Source of the DNA: Clostridiales bacterium
Lineage (GTDB): Bacteria; Bacillota; Sulfobacillia; Sulfobacillales; Sulfobacillaceae
Length of the DNA stretch: 43,855 nucleotides
NCBI GenBank assembly: GCA_027365485.1
Contig: DAHXNH010000286.1
Span: forward strand, 1 to 43,855
Direction: 5' to 3'
The notes under the pieces were generated by a model. The model did not search any database. It was not told the DNA's origin and saw only the letters and a list, made by a program, of their open reading frames with translations. Of this stretch, positions 41,605 to 43,855 are shown piece by piece (the stretch's first letter is position 1; every line of letters starts with the position of its first letter). The translations under genes and the position numbers were made by a program.

Positions 41605-42091
41605 TGCCTGCTTGGTCGAGTCGACGGTATAGGTCAGCCATTTCGATGGCCGCGGAGGCCGCTTCTACGCCCTTATTACCGGCCTTGCCGTCGGCGCGGT
41701 CGTCAGCTTGGTCCATGGTATTACAGGTTAAGACTCCGAAAATGACCGGAACTCTTCCGTTTTGGGCCAAATGGCTAAGTTCTGCGGCCGCATTGCCGGC
41801 TACATAATCGAAGTGGGGCGTCTCGCCGCGAATGACCGCGCCGAGTGCGATGACTGCCGCGTAAGGGCCCTCTATCAGGCGCCTGACGATTCCGCCTAAT
41901 TCAAAAGCACCGGGTACAAAGATGACATCAATTGCTTCAGCATCGACTCCATGGCGCTCTAACTGAGTGCGTGCTCCCTGTAATAAGCGTTCGCTGATGC
42001 GAAGGTTAAACCGACTGACTGCAATCGCAAACCGGGCGGAGGGATCAACCCTTAAAAATCCTTGATATTCGGCCATGATAAAATTCTTCAC
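41594..42091 (-). CDS. ribH: 6,7-Dimethyl-8-ribityllumazine synthase
   Basis: Forms lumazine from the ribitylaminouracil intermediate and the butanone phosphate made by RibBA. The 165-residue protein has VPGAFELGGIVRRL, GAVIRGETPHFDYV (catalytic His) and VIFGVLTCNTMDQADDR with AGNKG. GTG 42091 overlaps the ribBA stop (GTGA) and is used for coupling; ATG 42076 is an alternative. It probably forms the usual pentamer or icosahedron. Confidence 0.94.
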   Translation of the reverse strand: MKNFIMAEYQGFLRVDPSARFAIAVSRFNLRISERLLQGARTQLERHGVDAEAIDVIFVPGAFELGGIVRRLIEGPYAAVIALGAVIRGETPHFDYVAGNAAAELSHLAQNGRVPVIFGVLTCNTMDQADDRADGKAGNKGVEAASAAIEMADLYRRLDQAGITH

Positions 42092-43380
42092 ACTCCTCCA
42101 GAAACTGGTTGTGAAACGGGCACAGGCTGAGAGTCGGTGCTTGGATCCTTCGGATGAGCCTCCGCATTAGGCGTGAGCCAGTGTCCCATCTGCGTGCGTT
42201 TAGTCTCCAAATAGCGTTCGTTTTCGGGGCGAGAGGCAATTTGCAGGGGTATCCGTTCGACCACATCCAAGCCGTATTGCTTGAGGGCCGACAATTTCTC
42301 GGGATTGTTAGTCAATAGACGAACGCGGCGTATACCCAAATCTAACAGGATCTGGGTGCCGATTCCATAGTCGCGAAGGTCCGCAGGAAAGCCCAAGGCG
42401 AGGTTGGCGCTGACGGTATCGTAGCCGCGATCTTGTAGAGCATACGATCGGATCTTGTTTGCCAATCCGATTCCCCGACCCTCTTGTCGCAAGTACACTA
42501 AGACGCCGCGACCCTGGCTGGCGATGAGGTCAAGGGCTTGTTCCAGCTGTTCGCCACAGTCGCAGCGGAGGGAACCCAGAGTATCGCCAGTCAGGCATTC
42601 GGAGTGCAGACGCACTAGGACCGGATCGTCTTGACTGGGGTCAATCTCCCCGCGCACAAGCGCGAGATGGGTGAGGTTGCCATTCGCTTCGCTGTAAGCG
42701 TACGCTTCAAAGGTTCCGTGACGAGTGGGAAGATGGGCTTGGTCTTCACGGAAAACCACAGTCTCGCGAGCAACGCGATAGCGAATTAGGTCGGCGATAG
42801 AAATGAGGAGCAGGTCGTGCTCTTTGGCGAAGCCGACGAGGTCTGGCCTTCGTGCCATGGTGCCATCATCGTTCATGATTTCGCAGATGGCAGCCACTGG
42901 ATTGAGGCCGGCGAGGCGGACGAGGTCAATCGCTGCTTCGGTATGACCTGCTCGGCGAAGCACGCCGCCCTCCTTGGCGCGCAGGGGAAACATATGACCG
43001 GGCCGCACCAAGTCATCGGCTTGGGTGGAAGGATCAGCCAGGACCTGAATCGTCTTGGCCCGGTCGCCAGCCGAGATTCCGGTCGTGGTGCCCAGTCGAG
43101 CATCGACAGAGATGGTAAAATCGGTGCGCATCGAATCCTCGGGTGAAGGGGTCATGGGTGGAAGGCCTAAGTCTTTTAGGCGTTCGTGAGTCATCGGTAC
43201 GCAGATTAACCCGCGACCAAACCGAGCCATGAAATTTATTGCGGCGGGCGTCACCAGGCTGCCGGCCATAACCAGATCCCCTTCGTTTTCCCGCTGTTGG
43301 TCATCGACCACGATCACCATGTGACCGCTGCGAATGGCCCCGATCGCTTGGTCAACCGACGCTTGAGATGTCCTATCCAT
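42088..43380 (-). CDS. ribBA: Bifunctional 3,4-DHBP synthase / GTP cyclohydrolase II
   Basis: A 430-residue fusion for both entry reactions of riboflavin synthesis. The N-terminal DHBP synthase has [24 protein letters not shown] and [12 protein letters not shown]. The C-terminal GTP cyclohydrolase II has [20 protein letters not shown] (zinc Cys residues), [11 protein letters not shown] and TNNPEKL. A Pro/Ser-rich tail follows the second domain. ATG 43380 has AGGAGG upstream. It lies between ribE and ribH in the standard order. Confidence 0.95.
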   Translation of the reverse strand: MDRTSQASVDQAIGAIRSGHMVIVVDDQQRENEGDLVMAGSLVTPAAINFMARFGRGLICVPMTHERLKDLGLPPMTPSPEDSMRTDFTISVDARLGTTTGISAGDRAKTIQVLADPSTQADDLVRPGHMFPLRAKEGGVLRRAGHTEAAIDLVRLAGLNPVAAICEIMNDDGTMARRPDLVGFAKEHDLLLISIADLIRYRVARETVVFREDQAHLPTRHGTFEAYAYSEANGNLTHLALVRGEIDPSQDDPVLVRLHSECLTGDTLGSLRCDCGEQLEQALDLIASQGRGVLVYLRQEGRGIGLANKIRSYALQDRGYDTVSANLALGFPADLRDYGIGTQILLDLGIRRVRLLTNNPEKLSALKQYGLDVVERIPLQIASRPENERYLETKRTQMGHWLTPNAEAHPKDPSTDSQPVPVSQPVSGGV

Positions 43381-43404
43381 GCTGTTTCCTCCTCTAAACC
43401 TGCA

Positions 43405-43855
43405 TCAAAATCTTGCCGCTGCACCCAAACTTTTAGCGAACTCGAGCGCCCCCAGATAGGGAGTAGCTAAACGCTGAACGTACTTTGCCATCAGGTCGTA
43501 CTCGAGATTGACTAGACTGCCTTCCTGAAGTTGGCCAAGCGTAGTTAGCGATAACGTATGCGGGATCAGAGTGACTTGAAACCCATCTGGGGCAAGTTGG
43601 ACCACGGTCAAGCTGACGCCATCGACGGCAATAGACCCCTTTTCGACGACTAAGCCCTGCGCGGCAGACGACGTAAACGTAATTTCTCGCGAATCGCCGT
43701 GTTGAACGATGGCACTCACTTGTCCGCGTTCGTCGACATGGCCTTGGACGAGGTGGCCACCGAGGCGACTGTTGAGTGTGAGAGGTCGTTCCAGGTTGAC
43801 CGCATCCCCCGTATGCCGTTGCGACAGAGTCGTGATTTCGGCGGTAGTTGGGCTG
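43405..43855 (-). CDS. ribE: Riboflavin synthase, alpha chain (5' end outside the window)
   Basis: The frame is open to the right edge of the window, so the N-terminus lies outside. The visible 149 residues include LTLNSRLGGHLVQGHVDERG, VVEKGSIAVDGVSLTVV and IPHTLSLTTLGQLQEG, all typical of the two lumazine-binding barrels. A GTG at 43719 could be mistaken for the start but lies inside the protein. It dismutates lumazine to riboflavin. The upstream ribD and any FMN riboswitch would be beyond the edge. Confidence 0.92.
   Translation of the reverse strand, partial: SPTTAEITTLSQRHTGDAVNLERPLTLNSRLGGHLVQGHVDERGQVSAIVQHGDSREITFTSSAAQGLVVEKGSIAVDGVSLTVVQLAPDGFQVTLIPHTLSLTTLGQLQEGSLVNLEYDLMAKYVQRLATPYLGALEFAKSLGAAARF

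Noticed and set aside
43381-43855. FMN riboswitch for the riboflavin genes
   Set aside because: The operon starts beyond the right edge; no riboswitch-like sequence between ribE and ribBA.

Overview
The window looks like chromosome of a GC-rich, spore-forming member of the Bacillota. A Sulfobacillus-type thermoacidophile is my best guess, but that is inference from overall gene style and not proven. The evidence is a ytrH/ytrI sporulation pair, the Bacillus-type M16 protease pair ymfF/ymfH, AddA/AddB-like recombination proteins, sigma-A style promoters, and Gram-positive cell-wall enzymes without outer-membrane genes.

Layout. 1-1780: decayed transposase fragments. 1782-4385: secreted protein with a GH76-like C-terminal domain. 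4865-6319: tilS. 6481-8178 (minus): L,D-transpeptidase. 8764-10575: ftsH. 10662-13267: ymfF-ymfH. 13322-13500: highly structured intergenic DNA. 13561-14550 (minus): UxuA-type mannonate dehydratase. 14983-15963: aldo/keto reductase. 16049-18292 (minus): marR-CLC channel unit with matching operator-like sites. 18405-20800: gene-poor accessory stretch with debris, hairpins and one likely small coiled-coil membrane protein. 20814-24727 (minus): operon of a GrpE-like factor, an Hsp70 and a J-like/TPR protein. 25042-28005 (minus): second GH76-like secreted protein. 28324-29148: ytrH-ytrI. 29145-29966 (minus): HAD phosphatase. 30073-35059: AddB-like nuclease and AddA-like helicase. 35620-36618: secreted beta-propeller-like protein. 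36666-37442 (minus): GT51 glycosyltransferase. 37610-37855: glutaredoxin-like protein. 37945-41604: amidohydrolase-folP-folB-folK-birA. 41594 to the end (minus): ribE-ribBA-ribH.

How the genes fit together. The right third is core metabolism (folate, biotin ligation, riboflavin), tightly packed with ATGA overlaps. The left and middle parts mix housekeeping genes with cell-surface functions: two GH76-like exoproteins, L,D-transpeptidase, GT51 and a propeller protein. The chaperone operon is complete in its three partner classes but divergent. Its J-like domain lacks the HPD motif, and its gene has no ATG, GTG or TTG start in the region encoding that domain.

Most notable non-coding signals: a dispersed element of about 110 bp in three copies (4328-4438, 14776-14885 reversed, 35227-35336) with terminal inverted repeats and interleaved internal complementarity; a multi-hairpin block at 13322-13500; and MarR operator-like sites lying inside the spacers of two promoters. 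I saw no rRNA, tRNA or CRISPR array.
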